Below, piece after piece: positions 1-13,590 of a stretch of DNA of 64,000 nucleotides. The notes under the pieces are model-generated. The model was not told the DNA's origin and searched no databases. It saw only the letters and a program-made list of their open reading frames with translations. A program made the position numbers and the translations under genes. The DNA comes from Begonia masoniana (Eukaryota; Streptophyta; Magnoliopsida; Cucurbitales; Begoniaceae). The stretch's first letter is position 1. The number at the start of each line of letters is the position of its first letter. Where the stretch lies: contig CM039515.1 of assembly GCA_022432975.1 (NCBI GenBank), positions 23,020,923 to 23,084,922 on the forward strand, read 5' to 3'.

Positions 1-2928
1 GCCAGTGTTATAGACACACAGTTTGTAGGAAAAGCAAGCCCTCAAAATATCTTGATTGTCCAAGACTTTCCAGAAGTATTTCTAGATGACCTTACTGACT
101 TGCCGCCAGATAGGGAGATTGAATTTATTGTAGATGTTACCCAGACGCTGAGCCTGTATCTAAGAATCCCTATAGGTTAGCACCTACAGAGCTTAAGGAA
201 TTAAAGAAACAGTTGAAGGAACTATTGGATAAAGGGTTCATACGCCCAAACTTTTTACCGTGGGATGCGCCAGTTCTTTTTGTTAAGAAGAAAGATGGAT
301 CAATGCGTATGTTCGTTGATTATCAAGAATTGAATAAGTTAACTATCAAGAACAAGTATTTATTGCCAATGATTGATGATTTATTCGACCAGCTTAAAGG
401 TGCACGTGTTTTCTCTAAGATTGACCTAAGGTCTGATTATTACCAAATGAAAGTCAAATCAGAAGATATTCCTAAGACTACCTTTCGCACAAGGTATGGA
501 CATTTTGAGTTTTTAGTTATGTCTTTTGGATTGACAAATGCACTAGCAGCATTCATGGATCTTATGAATAGGGTGTTTCACGAGTATTTGGATAAGTTTG
601 TCATAGTATTTATTGATGATATACTAATCTATTCATGTACTAAGGAGGAGCATACAAGACATTTGAACCTGGTATTGGGAGTACTAAGGTAACATCAACT
701 TTATGCTAAGTTTTTCAAGTGTGAGTTTTGGTTGGACAGAGTTCACTTTCTTGGTCTGTGATCTCGGGTGATGGAATATCTGTTGATCCAGCTAAGGTTC
801 AAGCAGTTAAGGAATGATCCCAGCCAAAGAATGCCACTGATATTTAGAGTTTTCTTGGATTAGCAGGATATTACAGGAAATTTATTGAAGGATTCTCGAA
901 GATTGCAACACCCCTCACTCGGTTAACTAGGAAAAACATTAAGTATGCTTGGACAGAGGAATGAGAGAATAGTTTTCAGACTTTGAATTATAAGTTGACC
1001 AATGCTCCAGTATTAACACTCCCTGTTGAAAATGGAAAGTTCAGCATTTATTGTGACGCTTCCAAGGTTGGACTCGGTTGTGTGTTGATGCAAGATGGAA
1101 AAGTAATAGCCTATGCTTCTAAACAGTTGAAAACACACGAGAAGAATTACCCTACACACGACTTAGAATTAGCTGCAGTGATTTTTGCACTAAAGATTTG
1201 GAGGCATTACTTATATGGACAGTCTTGTGAGATATTTTCGGACCATAAAAGTCTGAAGTATATTTTCACATAGAAAGAATTAAATATGAGGCAACGTAGA
1301 TGGTTGGAGTTTGTCAAGGATTACGATTTTGAGATCAAATACCACCCCGGTAAGGCAAATGTTGTGGCTGATGCATTGAGTAGAGTGACGACTTCAGCCT
1401 CAGCCTTGGTTCTTGACATGCCGTTAACCTTAGAGTCTGAATTCCAAAGATTTAACTTAGAGGCTGTGTCCAGTGTGTTAACTATGCTTTCAGCCATATC
1501 TTTGAAGCTTACACTTTTGGATAGGATAAAGGAAGCTCAGACAAATGATGCGAAGTGCAACAAGTACAAATCAAGCATAGAGTCTGCTGGTAAATCGGAT
1601 TTCAACTGTTCAGATGATGGAGTCCTTAAGTTTAGGAATAGATGGTTTGTTCCTGCCAATATAGAACTTCGAATGAGATTCTTTCAGAGGCACATTCTTC
1701 TAGACTCTCTGTCCATCTTGGAAGTACAAAAACGTACAGAGACCTTAAGCAACATTATTGGTGGTCAAATATGAAAAGAAGTGTGGCCGAGTACGTAGGA
1801 TTGTGTTTAGTTTGCCAACTAGTTAAAGCTGAACATAAGAGGCCTGCAGGAGAATTACAACCATTACCAGTTCCTGAATGGAAATGGCAACAAATAACGA
1901 TGGACTTTGTAGTAGGATTGCCTAGAACAACGAAGGGACATGATGCGATTTGGGTGATAGTTCATCGTTTAACCAAATCTGCCCATTTTCTGCCCATAAA
2001 GATGACCTACTCGATGGACCAACTAGCTGAATTGTATGTGCATGAGATTGTTAGACTGCATGGAGTTCCAAGCACTATAGTTTCTGACCGAGACTCTAGA
2101 TTTACGTCGAAGTTTTGGAAGAGTCTGCATAAGGCTATGGGTACACAGCTCAACTTTAGTACAGCTTTTCACCCTCAAATAGATGGACAATCCGAGAGAA
2201 CTATTCAGACCTTAGAAGATATGCTTCGTGCATGCATATTAGATTTTCAAGGATCTTGGAGTAAATATTTATCATTGGTGGAGTTTTCTTATAATAACAG
2301 TTTTCAGACAACTATTGGTATGGCACTGTATGAAGCATTGTACGGACGAAAATGCAGATCTCCTTTGTATTGGGATGAAGTTGGTGAAGCACGGTTGCTT
2401 GGTCCTGATATTGTGCAACAAACAGTTGAGAAGATTGCTCTCATCCGACAGAGAATCTTGACAGCTCAAAGCCAACAGAAAAGTTATGCTGACTGCAGAC
2501 TTAGAGAATTGGAATTCGAACTAGGTGATGAAGTTTTTCTTAAGGTATCACCGTTCAAAGGGGTTGTGAGATTTGGAAAGAGAAGCAAGTTGAATCCCAG
2601 ATTTATTGGGCCTTTTCCAATCTTGAAGAGAATTGGTAAAACAGCATATCAGTTAGAGTTATCAGCTTCGATGGAAGGGATTCACAATGTGTTCCATGTC
2701 TCTATACTGAAGAAGTGCTTGAGGGATCCATCTCAAGTGGTGGAACAGCAGAGTATTAAAGTTCATCCCACTCTTACTTATGAGGAGAAACCAGTAAGGA
2801 TCCTAGACTATGCTGTGAAGGTGTTGCGCAACACAGAAGTTCCACTGGTGAAAGTCTTATGGCATAACCAGAACGTAGAGGAGACAACTTGGGAGTGCCA
2901 GCAGAACATGATGAACCAGTATCCATAA
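1..2928 (+). pseudogene. pol: Decayed Ty3/Gypsy pol: RT, RNase H, integrase, chromodomain-like tail
   Basis: In life this polyprotein copies the element RNA to DNA and integrates it. Visible parts are the linker before RT (1-212), the RT fingers and palm with [11 protein letters not shown] and the catalytic FIDDIL motif (about 213-692), RNase H with [15 protein letters not shown] and [12 protein letters not shown] (about 983-1273), the RNase H end with [20 protein letters not shown] (1286-1400), and integrase plus tail (1642-2928). Integrase keeps its HHCC zinc region and the D,D-35-E triad (codons at 1903, 2086 and 2194). Breaks, judged against the related copy at 49234-57977: small deletions near 140, 755 and 1665, and in-frame stops at 690, 815, 845, 962 and 1271. 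The last block (1642-2928) is a long open frame ending in a natural stop, but the gene as a whole cannot make a polyprotein. Confidence 0.92.
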
Positions 2929-4507
2929 TTATTCAGGTATTGAATTTTGAGGACAAAATTCTTTTAAGGAGGATAGATTGTAACACCCGGTTCCATTGAA
3001 TCAAAAATATTCTAATAACTTATGATGTGCATTTTAGGGATGAAATTGGGAGAAACTACTGATTAGGTTAATGAGTGACTAAATAAGGGTAGAACTGTAA
3101 TTTGGAGATTTAGTAGTGGATAACGTATTTAAGGAAGGGTTTTGCGAGGTTTTGCAACCACTGTTTCTCATTTCCTCTTTCGGTATTTAACTCAAGCTCA
3201 GTAGAGCTCTCCAGGCAGTTTTCTCTCCGATTTCCATTCCCCAATCTAGGTGAGTTTTCCTTCGTTTTCCTTGAGTTTTAGTGACTAGATAGCAGGGAAA
3301 GTGCAATGTGTGTGTTTTGGGAACGCTGTGAATGAGAGTAAGTTCAGGTTTTGATGTTAAACCGGGAATGCACGATTATTAGAGTTCCAAGTTAGCTACC
3401 TTAGGCCTCCGAATGGTTTAGAATGAGGTATAGTGAAGATTGAATTAATGCTCTGTTTATAATTTTAGGTGAGCAAACTCCCGAAGTAGCTTACAACCAA
3501 ACAATTCCCTAGGAGACCAGGTAAGTGGAGTATGCATGTGCTTTCGAGCCTACATCAAAAAACAGTAGTATTATGTATGTTTGAATTTGTCTGTATGTCA
3601 TGCATCATATTTTGAAAGAATACGAATATGAATTTACATGTATGGGTATGGTAAGAAATGAACAGATTGCAACAGATAAACTATTAAGGGAACTAATCTG
3701 CCCCTTAACTTATGAAGAGGATGTATGACTTTGGGAAAATTGATCCGCTTCCCAATGGAATTTAGGATCAAATCAGCTGTTAAGGGAACTAATCCGCCCC
3801 TTAATTCATAAAGAGGATGTATGACTTTGGGATAAATGATCCAACTCCCAATGGAACCGAGGGATCAGATCAGAGAAAGAACGTGAATGCAACTGAGATG
3901 TGAAAGTAGAAACTGCATAACTAGGATTTATGTTTCAGCATATCATTTCATTATTGCTTTACTTACTTAGCATTAGGATAATAGATGAGTTTTGTGATGT
4001 AGGTGAAGAAGCCTTAGAAGGTGTGTTCTCTGAGCATGTTGAGGACTAGGCTGGTTGGGGGAGCACTTCAATGCCACGGTTTGGTGTTCTGATGAGGCGG
4101 TTTAACTATTGTCTATTTATGAAGTTTCAGTGGTTAAGTGTCTTGTGGAAGTATGCAGAGAGTTTTAATAACATTAATAGTTCTGATGTTTTTAACAACT
4201 TTATGGTTTTCTTGTTCTGAGCATGAAAAACATGATTTGGTTTAGAGGTAGTTACTTTGCTGGATATTTTTAGGAAGTTGTGGACTTATGTTGTTTTGAA
4301 CGATTTTTAGTAAAATGCTCAAGCTCTTTTGGTAGTTGGAGTTTTCTTTGTTTAGAGTGAAAATGGTTGTTATGCTGTTATGTTGAGTGTTTTGTCTATC
4401 GGTGGATGTAGTCCACCGGTGGATGTTGAGTGTTTGTCTATCAGTGAATGTAGTCCACCGGTGGATGTTAAGTGTTTGTCTATCGGTGGATGTTGAGTGT
4501 TATCGTC

Positions 4508-5452
4508 TATCGGTTGATGTGAGCGTAGGAGTGAGTATTAGATTTTGTTGTTTTGTGACCGGTGGATGTGAGCGTAGGAGTGAGTATTGGATTTTGTCAT
4601 TTTGTGACTGGTGGATGTGAGCGTAGGAGTGAGTATTGGATTTTGTCGTTTTGTGACCGGTGGATGTGAGCGCAGGAGTGAGTATTAGATTTTTGTCGTT
4701 TTGTGACCGGTGGATGTGAGCGTAGGAGTGAGTATTAGATTTTTGTCGTTTTGCGATCGGTGGATACTGAGGGTTATTGTCATTCGAAGGATTTGACGGT
4801 GGACGTGAGTGGTGGCTGTGAGTAGTCGACATGTCGTTTTGTGACCGGTGGATGTGAGCGTAGGAGTGAGTATTAGATTTTTGTCGTTTTGTGACCGGTG
4901 GATGTGAGCGTAGGAGTGAGTATTAGATTTTTGTCGTTTTGTGACCGGTGGATGTGAGCGTAGGAGTGAGTATTAGATTTTTGTCGTTTTGTGACCGGTG
5001 GATGTGAGCGTAGGAGTGAGTATTAGATTTTTGTCGTTTTGTGACCGGTGGATGTGAGCGTAGGAGTGAGTATTAGATTTTTGTCGTTTTGTGACCGGTG
5101 GATGTGAGCGTAGGAGTGAGTATTAGATTTTTGTCGTTTTGTGACCGGTGGATGTGAGCGTAGGAGTGAGTATTAGATTTTTGTCGTTTTGTGACCGGTG
5201 GATGTGAGCGTAGGAGTGAGTATTAGATTTTTGTCGTTTTGTGACCGGTGGATGTGAGCGTAGGAGTGAGTATTAGATTTTTGTCGTTTTGTGACCGGTG
5301 GATGTGAGCGTAGGAGTGAGTATTAGATTTTTGTCGTTTTGTGACCGGTGGATGTGAGCGTAGGAGTGAGTATTAGATTTTTGTCGTTTTGTGACCGGTG
5401 GATGTGAGCGTAGGAGTGAGTATTAGATTTTTGTCGTTTTGTGACCGGTGGA
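4508..5452. repeat. 50-bp minisatellite inside the LTR
   Basis: About 17 copies of a 50-bp unit (49 bp in the first copies, which lack one T) containing CCGGTGGATGTGAGCGTAGG and TTTTGTCGTTTTGTGA. About five copies lie at 4508-4755, then an 88-bp irregular stretch, then about twelve almost identical copies at 4844-5452. One further copy lies at 5789-5840, beyond the 26-bp array, which shows the 26-bp block sits inside this array. Confidence 0.95.
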
Positions 5453-5788
5453 TGTTGAGTGTTTTGTCTATCGGTGGATGTTGAGTGTTTTGTCTATCGG
5501 TGGATGTTGAGTGTTTTGTCTATCGGTGGATGTTGAGTGTTTTGTCTATCGGTGGATGTTGAGTGTTTTGTCTATCGGTGGATGTTGAGTGTTTTGTCTA
5601 TCGGTGGATGTTGAGTGTTTTGTCTATCGGTGGATGTTGAGTGTTTTGTCTATCGGTGGATGTTGAGTGTTTTGTCTATCGGTGGATGTTGAGTGTTTTG
5701 TCTATCGGTGGATGTTGAGTGTTTTGTCTATCGGTGGATGTTGAGTGTTTTGTCTATCGGTGGATGTTGAGTGTTTTGTCTATCGGTG
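5447..5788. repeat. 26-bp minisatellite inside the LTR
   Basis: About 13 near-identical copies of a 26-bp unit containing GGTGGATGTTGAGTG followed by TTTTGTCTATC. Degenerate forms of the same unit occur at 4387-4507. It shares the CGGTGGATG core with the adjoining 50-bp repeat, so both probably grew from one ancestral motif. Confidence 0.95.
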
Positions 5789-6354
5789 GATGTGAGCGTA
5801 GGAGTGAGTATTAGATTTTTGTCGTTTTGTGATAGAGTCGAGTGTTACTGTTGAGCGGTAGATGTGAGTAGTCGACGTGTCGTCAGCAGATGTGAGCGGT
5901 GGATGTGAGCGGTAGATGTGAGTAGTCGACGTGTCGTCGGTAGATGTGAGCGGTAGATATGAGAAGTCGACGTGTCGTTCGGCTGACGTGAGCGGTGGAT
6001 GTTGGTAAGAGAAGATGTCTTTTGTTTCTGCTTCTACTGCTGACACTATTTAGCGGTGGATGTCTTCTATTCCCGTTTCTACTGCCGAGACTATTCTATC
6101 TCTATTTCTACCGCTGGAACTATACAGCGGTAGATGTGTTCTGTTTTTCCTTTGTCTTCTTTCAACCAACTGTCTCTAATATTTTAATCATTTAATAAAT
6201 GTTGTTTTATACAAATGGTTTTCCGCTGCAAGTTTTAACGTTTAAATGGTCAAATTTTGATCATTGAATGAAATTTTAAAATTTTCTCAAAATGTCATAG
6301 TTCGGTTCAGCGTTATGTGTAGCGAATCGAATTTATAAAATTCGGGGCGTTACA

Positions 6355-6778
6355 AAATAGGAGGGAAATTGTATGAGTTTTGGATAAGTATTCCTGTAAG
6401 AAAGTCAATGTCCTAGTCCCGTGGACGATTAAGCCTCGGGGACAGATATAGTCCGTGGACGAATGAAGTTTGTGGACGAGAACTGTTGTCCACGTCGTTT
6501 TCTGCTTCTGTCGTCCTTGTTACCGTATGCTTCTTTTGTCCATGTATCTGCTATTTCAAACGTCCATTCTGCCTCTCAGTTCTGTAGTCCATCCTTTCGG
6601 TGAAATCCGATAGAAAAGTTGAAGATTTCTACTGTTCAGATTGATGAAACCCGAGTTGGATGTAAAGACTCAAAGTATACCTTGATGGAATAGTTGATAG
6701 ATTGAGTATTGAGAGCTTAAGTTTGGGAATAACCAAGCCACGAATTTTGAGGATAAAATTCTTTTAAGGAGGGTAGAT
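6355..6778 (+). other. 3' end of the internal region of an older LTR element
   Basis: No coding potential. The stretch ends with GAATTTTGAGGATAAAATTC and AAGGAGGGTAGAT, the conserved tail and polypurine tract found before 3' LTRs at 2979 and 55943, and is followed at once by an LTR start at 6779. Before that, about 6410-6600 contains several copies of a GTGGACGA-like motif on both strands, which resembles the motif-rich segment of an LTR more than an internal domain. The element at 1-6354 apparently inserted into this older element. Confidence 0.6.
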
Positions 6779-9700
6779 TGTAGCACCCGGTAATTATCGA
6801 CTGGAATTGACGTTTGTATCGTACGTTTTATGGAATTAAGGGGGGGATATGGCTAATTGCTTAAGTATATTAATAGAGAGGAATGAGAATCAATGGTTAG
6901 GTTAAAATTTGGTTAGTTAAGGGCATATGTGTAATTTGTGAAATATATATTATAAATGAGGGTTTAGCTAAGGGTTTAGCCGCCACACTTTTCACTTTCC
7001 TTTTTGGTACTCAGCTCGGCAATTCTCTCGGCAATTTCCTCTGCCCGATTCCTTCAGTTCTGGTGAGTTCCTCCTTGATTCTTCTTGCTGGATGATTTAG
7101 GATGGATAGAAGATATATATTTGATGAACGGTTTATGGTGGAATAAAATAGAAAATCTTGAGTGTGCTGTTTTCGGGGCAGTTTTGAGTTTTGGTGAGCC
7201 ACGACCGAGCCAACTACGTTTTACGGTTTCACTGTAACGACCCCGACTCCGCGTCTGTGCCGCCACAACCTGTGTCATGCACGTGCATACATACTACCCT
7301 CGCCCGCTCTCGTATAAAAATTTTCCTTTTCTTTTTCATTTCAACTTTCAATTTCTTTCCTTTTCGTTCGTTTATTCATTAGAGAACGGACTCGGGCAAT
7401 CTATCCACATCTATCGACATTTTTTTGCTCTAACTTAAAACATATTCAAAAGCCACTTTCACTTTCAATTTCCTTCCTCTTATTTTATTTGATTTTTTTT
7501 TACATTTTTTTTAATTCTACGTTTAAATGTCAAAGTGTTGGCGTTCGAACGCATAACCCTCTGTTTTTTTTTTTTAAATTCTACATTCGAACGTCAAAGT
7601 GTTGGTGTTCGAACACATAACCCTCTGTTTTTTTTTTTAAATTCTACGTTCGAACGCCAACGTTTTGGCGTTCGATCGGCTCCTATTTTTTCTTCTTGCC
7701 TCGTTTCTTTTTTTCAACACTCCCTCACCCTTCCACACCACACTCACTCCATTCACCAGTTTCACTCCACACTATCACCACTTCATTCTATTGCATATCA
7801 TAACAACACTTCAACATACCCAAACTACTCCCCTCACACAATCAGCATTCCACCGATCACCCAAAAACCAACTCAAAACTCGTTTAAAATGTGGTTAAAC
7901 TTCATAAAAACAAACCGTGTGGATCTGTTTATAAACTAAACGTTTCCCTCTGTTTGAAAATATCCAAATACGCGTTAAACATCAACATCCTATCTATTTC
8001 ATTAACAACCATCCGTACATAGCGGAAGCTAGTCAAAATCATCAAAACAACGGTTTATAATCTATCCAGATACCAAGAACCCTATAATGATTTCAACTAT
8101 ACATTCTTCCTATTCTATCACCCATCCACCCGTGTAAATCCAAAAAGCAACAAAATACATAACCTATGCTCTCACGGGTCATGTACGCATCGACTATGCT
8201 AGCCACTCCCACGAACATCCTCCTTCAAGCTGTAGGCTCGTCAGGTGGAGGGACATCGTCCTCACCTTGCTCGTAATCATCTACACCATAAAGACACCTA
8301 TGAGATAAAAATCTCAATAAATTCTACGTAAATGTCTATGCATGAACATGTATGTGCTATGCTATGAAAACCGTCCATGTCATTTTATTTACCAGTACGT
8401 GTCAGTCTATGGTTATCGAAAATGCTCGACAGATGGATAGAGCATGTCACGGTTAGACAGCCCACACCATCTGAAGGGAGGAAAACCCGCTCACCACGGA
8501 ACGCAGGTCTGAACCTCATCCACGATAACCCCATGCCATGGTTGTTTACTGTGATACTTTACTTGCCTATACATGCATTTTCTTTTCATAAAATCCATGC
8601 ATAAATTCATTTTCATGACGTTTTGAAACCATGATGCATGAGCAATTCAACATACAATAAAACATACGTAACGTGTATACCATCAAACCTCACAAATACA
8701 TCACGACATTTATCCTATAAAACAATCAACCTAATCTACCCAACCAAAGCAAGTAAACAAACATAGCACCCAATAATCCTCAACACAATTCTGACTTCTG
8801 GTGTAGGCTAATCGGCAAGAGTAAGTCATGAGAAGTTACCTTGTATCCGTTGCACACCGAGCTCCTCGTCACGAGCTTCGTCACCTAAATCAATCCATAG
8901 CGTCCTTTATTAAAGCCGAGCTTAAACATGAAATTTCGAAAATTTACGAAACTCCTAAGGGAAATTTCCTAAAATTCTAATAAATCTCTCTCTCAGGCAT
9001 TTTGTCGAACAACATGCGCTCAAAATTCACAAACCTCCATTAATGGAGGTTTCCATAGCTCCAAATACCTGGTTTTCAACCTAAGCACCGAATACGCCTA
9101 GTTTTTCATCCAATAACGTTCAAAAATCGTCAATACCGCCCTAACTAACCTTTTCTAACAAAACCCGACTATTTTAAACGAAACCTAACGAAACCCTAAA
9201 CGTTCAAACCTCTAAAACTCAAGAACTAAAGCTGAAAACACTGGAGACTTACCTATAATCACGAGGGGAGAATAAAATGTGAAGGAACTTCGAAGATTGG
9301 AAAAGAAATCGTGAGAGTGCCGTGGAGGAATCACCGTGGAGAAGAAAATCGCCGGAGGGAGGGAAAAGAAAGGGAGAGAAAACGTGAAGTGTGAGAGAAA
9401 GAGGGGTTTTCTGATTTTTAATGAATTTGCTTAGCCAAATTACCATATTGTCCCTCCATTCCATCTATCTCATGGTTCGGCTATTGGTCTGGTTTCTCCA
9501 AAAATTTTTTATTTCTCCAATAATTCTGATTTATTACTAGGGCTCTAATTGTAACGACCCCGTTACTATTCCTAATCTCCCGTATAAAATTTTTCTTTTT
9601 AAGCCTCTAAATCAATTAAAAACATCCTCGAGAACCTTTAAAGAAAATTCATTTATCATACAAAAACAGTTTACATAAAACCACTCAACCTTCTATCATT

Positions 9701-10373
9701 CCTCAATTTATCAACTTATCACTTCTTCACAATATCATTTCTATCTCCATTTCAATTATACATTTTACATAAACTTTCCAAACATTCATACGTCCTCGTA
9801 ACTCTGCCCAAAACCGACTCTAAACACGATTAAAATAAAGTACATTTTCATGAAAACAAACTGCATGGTTCCGTTTAAAAGTGTGACATATCCTCCTGTT
9901 TACAAAATCACCAAGCAGTTCATAAAAATCCAAATAAAAATCTTAACAAACGTTTTATAAAACAAATCTATCAACTATACAATTAAACTAAAAACATTCC
10001 CATAACGTTAAATTAATGGTTTAAACAAAACATTTGAAACATCAACATAAAAATCTAACACCTAACCATAACCAAACATCCTAATATGTTCGACTATACA
10101 AATTTATCTAACTAATCCATCATTCACCCAGAATATCTCAATACCCTCAAAATACATACGTAAATCCCCACGGGTCGGTTAAGCATCGACTGCGCCAGCA
10201 CACCCCGCGAGCCATCCTCCGTCAACTGCATCACTCCTCAGGTGGAAGGATCTCGTCCTCACCTATATCAGGATCACCTACACCATACAGACAATCTATG
10301 AGCTAAAGGCTCAGCAAGTTTCGTAAATGCTAATGCATGCTAATGAAACATAGAAATTCATTTTCTTTATAAC

Positions 10374-10625
10374 GGTGTGGTACTGTGACAAGCCCCTGTC
10401 GTTCCTTCACAATAGATCAATAGCCCCACCTTCTGGCCACACCGGTGTGGTACTGTGACAAGCCCCTGTCGTGCCTTCACAATAGATCAATAGCCCCACC
10501 TTCTGGCCACACCTCTTTCATGAAAACATAATGCAGAAATTCATTTTCTTAAAAACGATGTGGTACTGTGACAAGCCCCTGTCGTGCCTTCACAATAGAT
10601 CAATAGCCCCACGTTCTGGCCACAC
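10374..10625. repeat. Three direct repeats of about 70 bp in the LTR
   Basis: Three copies of a unit containing TGTGGTACTGTGACAAGCCC, CACAATAGATCAATAGCCCC and TCTGGCCACACC. The first two are adjacent (70-bp period); the third is 113 bp further on, after a short AAATTCATTTTCTT spacer. Repeats at this place occur in other LTRs here with unrelated units (77 bp at 37694, 82 bp at 45463, 84 bp at 40147). Confidence 0.9.
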
Positions 10626-10698
10626 CTCTTTTCATGAAAACTATGCTTATTTGAAAACCATGATGCATGAACTATAACGTAACACAAACATACATAAC

Positions 10699-12810
10699 GA
10701 GCATACCATCAAAATGATAAGGCACATAATCTATAAAACAATAAACCTAACTACCGAGCATACCATCAAAACGATAAGGCACATAATCTATAAAACAATA
10801 AACCTAACTAAATCTATAAAACAATAAACCTAACTACCGAGCATACCATCAAAATGATAAGGCACATAATCTATAAAACAATAAACCTAACTACCGAGCA
10901 TACCATCAAAACGATAAGGCACATAATCTATAAAACAATAAACCTAACTACCGAGCATACCATCAAAACGATAAGGCACATAATCTATAAAACAATAAAC
11001 CTAACTACCGAGCATACCATCAAAATGATAAGGCACATAATCTATAAAACAATAAACCTAACTACCGAGCATACCATCAAAATGATAAGGCACATAATCT
11101 ATAAAACAATAAACCTAACTACCGAGCATACCATCAAAATGATAAGGCACATAATCTATAAAACAATAAACCTAACTACCGAGCATACCATCAAAATGAT
11201 AAGGCACATAATCTATAAAACAATAAACCTAACTACCGAGCATACCATCAAAATGATAAGGCACATAATCTATAAAACAATAAACCTAACTACCGAGCAT
11301 ACCATCAAAATGATAAGGCACATAATCTATAAAACAATAAACCTAACTACCGAGCATACCATCAAAACGATAAGGCACATAATCTATAAAACAATAAACC
11401 TAACTACCGAGCATACCATCAAAACGATAAGGCACATAATCTATAAAACAATAAACCTAACTACCGAGCATACCATCAAAATGATAAGGCACATAATCTA
11501 TAAAACAATAAACCTAACTACCGAGCATACCATCAAAACGATAAGGCACATAATCTATAAAACAATAAACCTAACTACCGAGCATACCATCAAAACGATA
11601 AGGCACATAATCTATAAAACAATAAACCTAACTACCGAGCATACCATCAAAACGATAAGGCACATAATCTATAAAACAATAAACCTAACTACCGAGCATA
11701 CCATCAAAATGATAAGGCACATAATCTATAAAACAATAAACCTAACTACCGAGCATACCATCAAAACGATAAGGCACATAATCTATAAAACAATAAACCT
11801 AACTACCGAGCATACCATCAAAACGATAAGGCACATAATCTATAAAACAATAAACCTAACTACCGAGCATACCATCAAAATGATAAGGCACATAATCTAT
11901 AAAACAATAAACCTAACTACCGAGCATACCATCAAAATGATAAGGCACATAATCTATAAAACAATAAACCTAACTACCGAGCATACCATCAAAACGATAA
12001 GGCACATAATCTATAAAACAATAAACCTAACTACCGAGCATACCATCAAAACGATAAGGCACATAATCTATAAAACAATAAACCTAACTACCGAGCATAC
12101 CATCAAAACGATAAGGCACATAATCTATAAAACAATAAACCTAACTACCGAGCATACCATCAAAACGATAAGGCACATAATCTATAAAACAATAAACCTA
12201 ACTACCGAGCATACCATCAAAACGATAAGGCACATAATCTATAAAACAATAAACCTAACTACCGAGCATACCATCAAAATGATAAGGCACATAATCTATA
12301 AAACAATAAACCTAACTACCGAGCATACCATCAAAATGATAAGGCACATAATCTATAAAACAATAAACCTAACTACCGAGCATACCATCAAAACGATAAG
12401 GCACATAATCTATAAAACAATAAACCTAACTACCGAGCATACCATCAAAACGATAAGGCACATAATCTATAAAACAATAAACCTAACTACCGAGCATACC
12501 ATCAAAACGATAAGGCACATAATCTATAAAACAATAAACCTAACTACCGAGCATACCATCAAAACGATAAGGCACATAATCTATAAAACAATAAACCTAA
12601 CTACCGAGCATACCATCAAAACGATAAGGCACATAATCTATAAAACAATAAACCTAACTACCGAGCATACCATCAAAACGATAAGGCACATAATCTATAA
12701 AACAATAAACCTAACTACCGAGCATACCATCAAAACGATAAGGCACATAATCTATAAAACAATAAACCTAACTACCGAGCATACCATCAAAACGATAAGG
12801 CACATAATCT
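10699..12810. repeat. 57-bp satellite-like tandem array, about 37 copies
   Basis: The unit contains CCGAGCATACCATCAAAAYG, ATAAGGCACATAATCTATAA and AACAATAAACCTAACTA. Copies are virtually identical except for one two-state site (C or T in AAAAYGATAAGG). A 26-bp partial duplication breaks the period near 10808. Because 57 is a multiple of three and the unit lacks a stop in one frame, the array gives a spurious 670-codon open frame. There is no protein evidence. Confidence 0.97.
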
Positions 12811-13590
12811 TCCTCGAAACGACCATCGACGTACGGTGTAGGCCAATCGGCCAGAGAAGATCATGAGAACTTACCTGTCGTCCGTAGCTTGCTGGTTTTG
12901 GCACATCACGTCACATATGGTTCGACCTATGACAAATATTCAAGCTTTATTAAATCAAGCTTACATTCGCCAATTTACTCTCAAACTACAATTTCTAGTA
13001 TAATCCAACTAAAATCTAACTAAACGGGCCACTAATTCGGGTTTGGTAAAACCGACCCAAAACTTCAAACGCGCGTAACTTTTGCGTCGGTTATCGCAAT
13101 CGAAGATTCCAGCGGCCACATACTCCCCTAATAGCCTATTTTAACCTGCTAAAAGGAATTTAAAAACAACGATCGTTAGAGTGGTCAATTGCTGCAAAAC
13201 CCGAACTGCCCCAACCCGGGAAATTCCCCCATTTTGATTTTTCAACAATTCACACTAATTTACTCACCAATCAACCACAATTAGCCTTAATTAGCCTAAA
13301 CTAATCAAAATTTCGAGGATACACACACGAAACCCGAAATGCCAAAATAGGGCATTCTGATTTTTCGCTCAAATTGAGCTCCCTGCTGTTCGGCAATCAT
13401 TGCCGACATGAAGCTCGGAAAGACGACGCCGAGAACAGCCAGAAAGGGCCGGCGATCAGAGCTCTAGCAGCTCGGCGATCCACGGCCTAAAATCGAACCG
13501 AAACAGGGCACAAAAAATCGAACATACCGTGCGGTTCTGTACGCGAAGACGGCCAGAACTGGCAGCCTGGGAAGCGCCGCCGTCGTCTGG

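Larger units (their letters stand above)
1..6354 (+). mobile_element. Ty3/Gypsy chromovirus (Tekay/Del-like) retrotransposon, 5' part outside window
   Basis: The visible part runs from just before the reverse transcriptase through integrase and a chromodomain-like tail to the polypurine tract and a complete 3' LTR. The order RT, RNase H, integrase is that of Ty3/Gypsy. The C-terminal stretch with VKVLWHNQ and TTWE resembles the chromodomain-like tail of plant Tekay/Del elements. The 5' LTR, gag and protease lie left of the window, so the TSD cannot be checked on that side; the five bases after the LTR (6355-6359) are AAATA. The element is dead. Lineage assignment is by recognition and was not computed. 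Confidence 0.9.
2979..6354 (+). repeat. 3' LTR of the element at 1-6354, enlarged by minisatellites
   Basis: The LTR starts TGTAACACCCGG immediately after the purine-rich tract AAGGAGGATAGAT and ends GGGGCGTTACA, the termini shared by most LTRs in this window. It has the family hallmarks: a GTGAGCAAACTCCCGAAGTA block near 3470, GCCTACATC near 3548, and TTAGCATTAGGATAATAG followed by GTGATGTAGGTG near 3968-4005. Its 3.4 kb length against about 2.0 kb for the related LTRs at 49234 and 58155 is explained by tandem arrays at about 4380-5840 and a further field of CGGTAGATG-like motifs up to about 6140. Confidence 0.9.

Noticed and set aside
10699..12810. CRISPR-like array
   Set aside because: Units are contiguous and identical without unique spacers, in a plant retrotransposon LTR.
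10854..12866. A 670-codon open frame
   Set aside because: It is a translation of the 57-bp tandem array (19 codons per unit). Start and end lie in repeat and LTR sequence, with no domain or codon signal.
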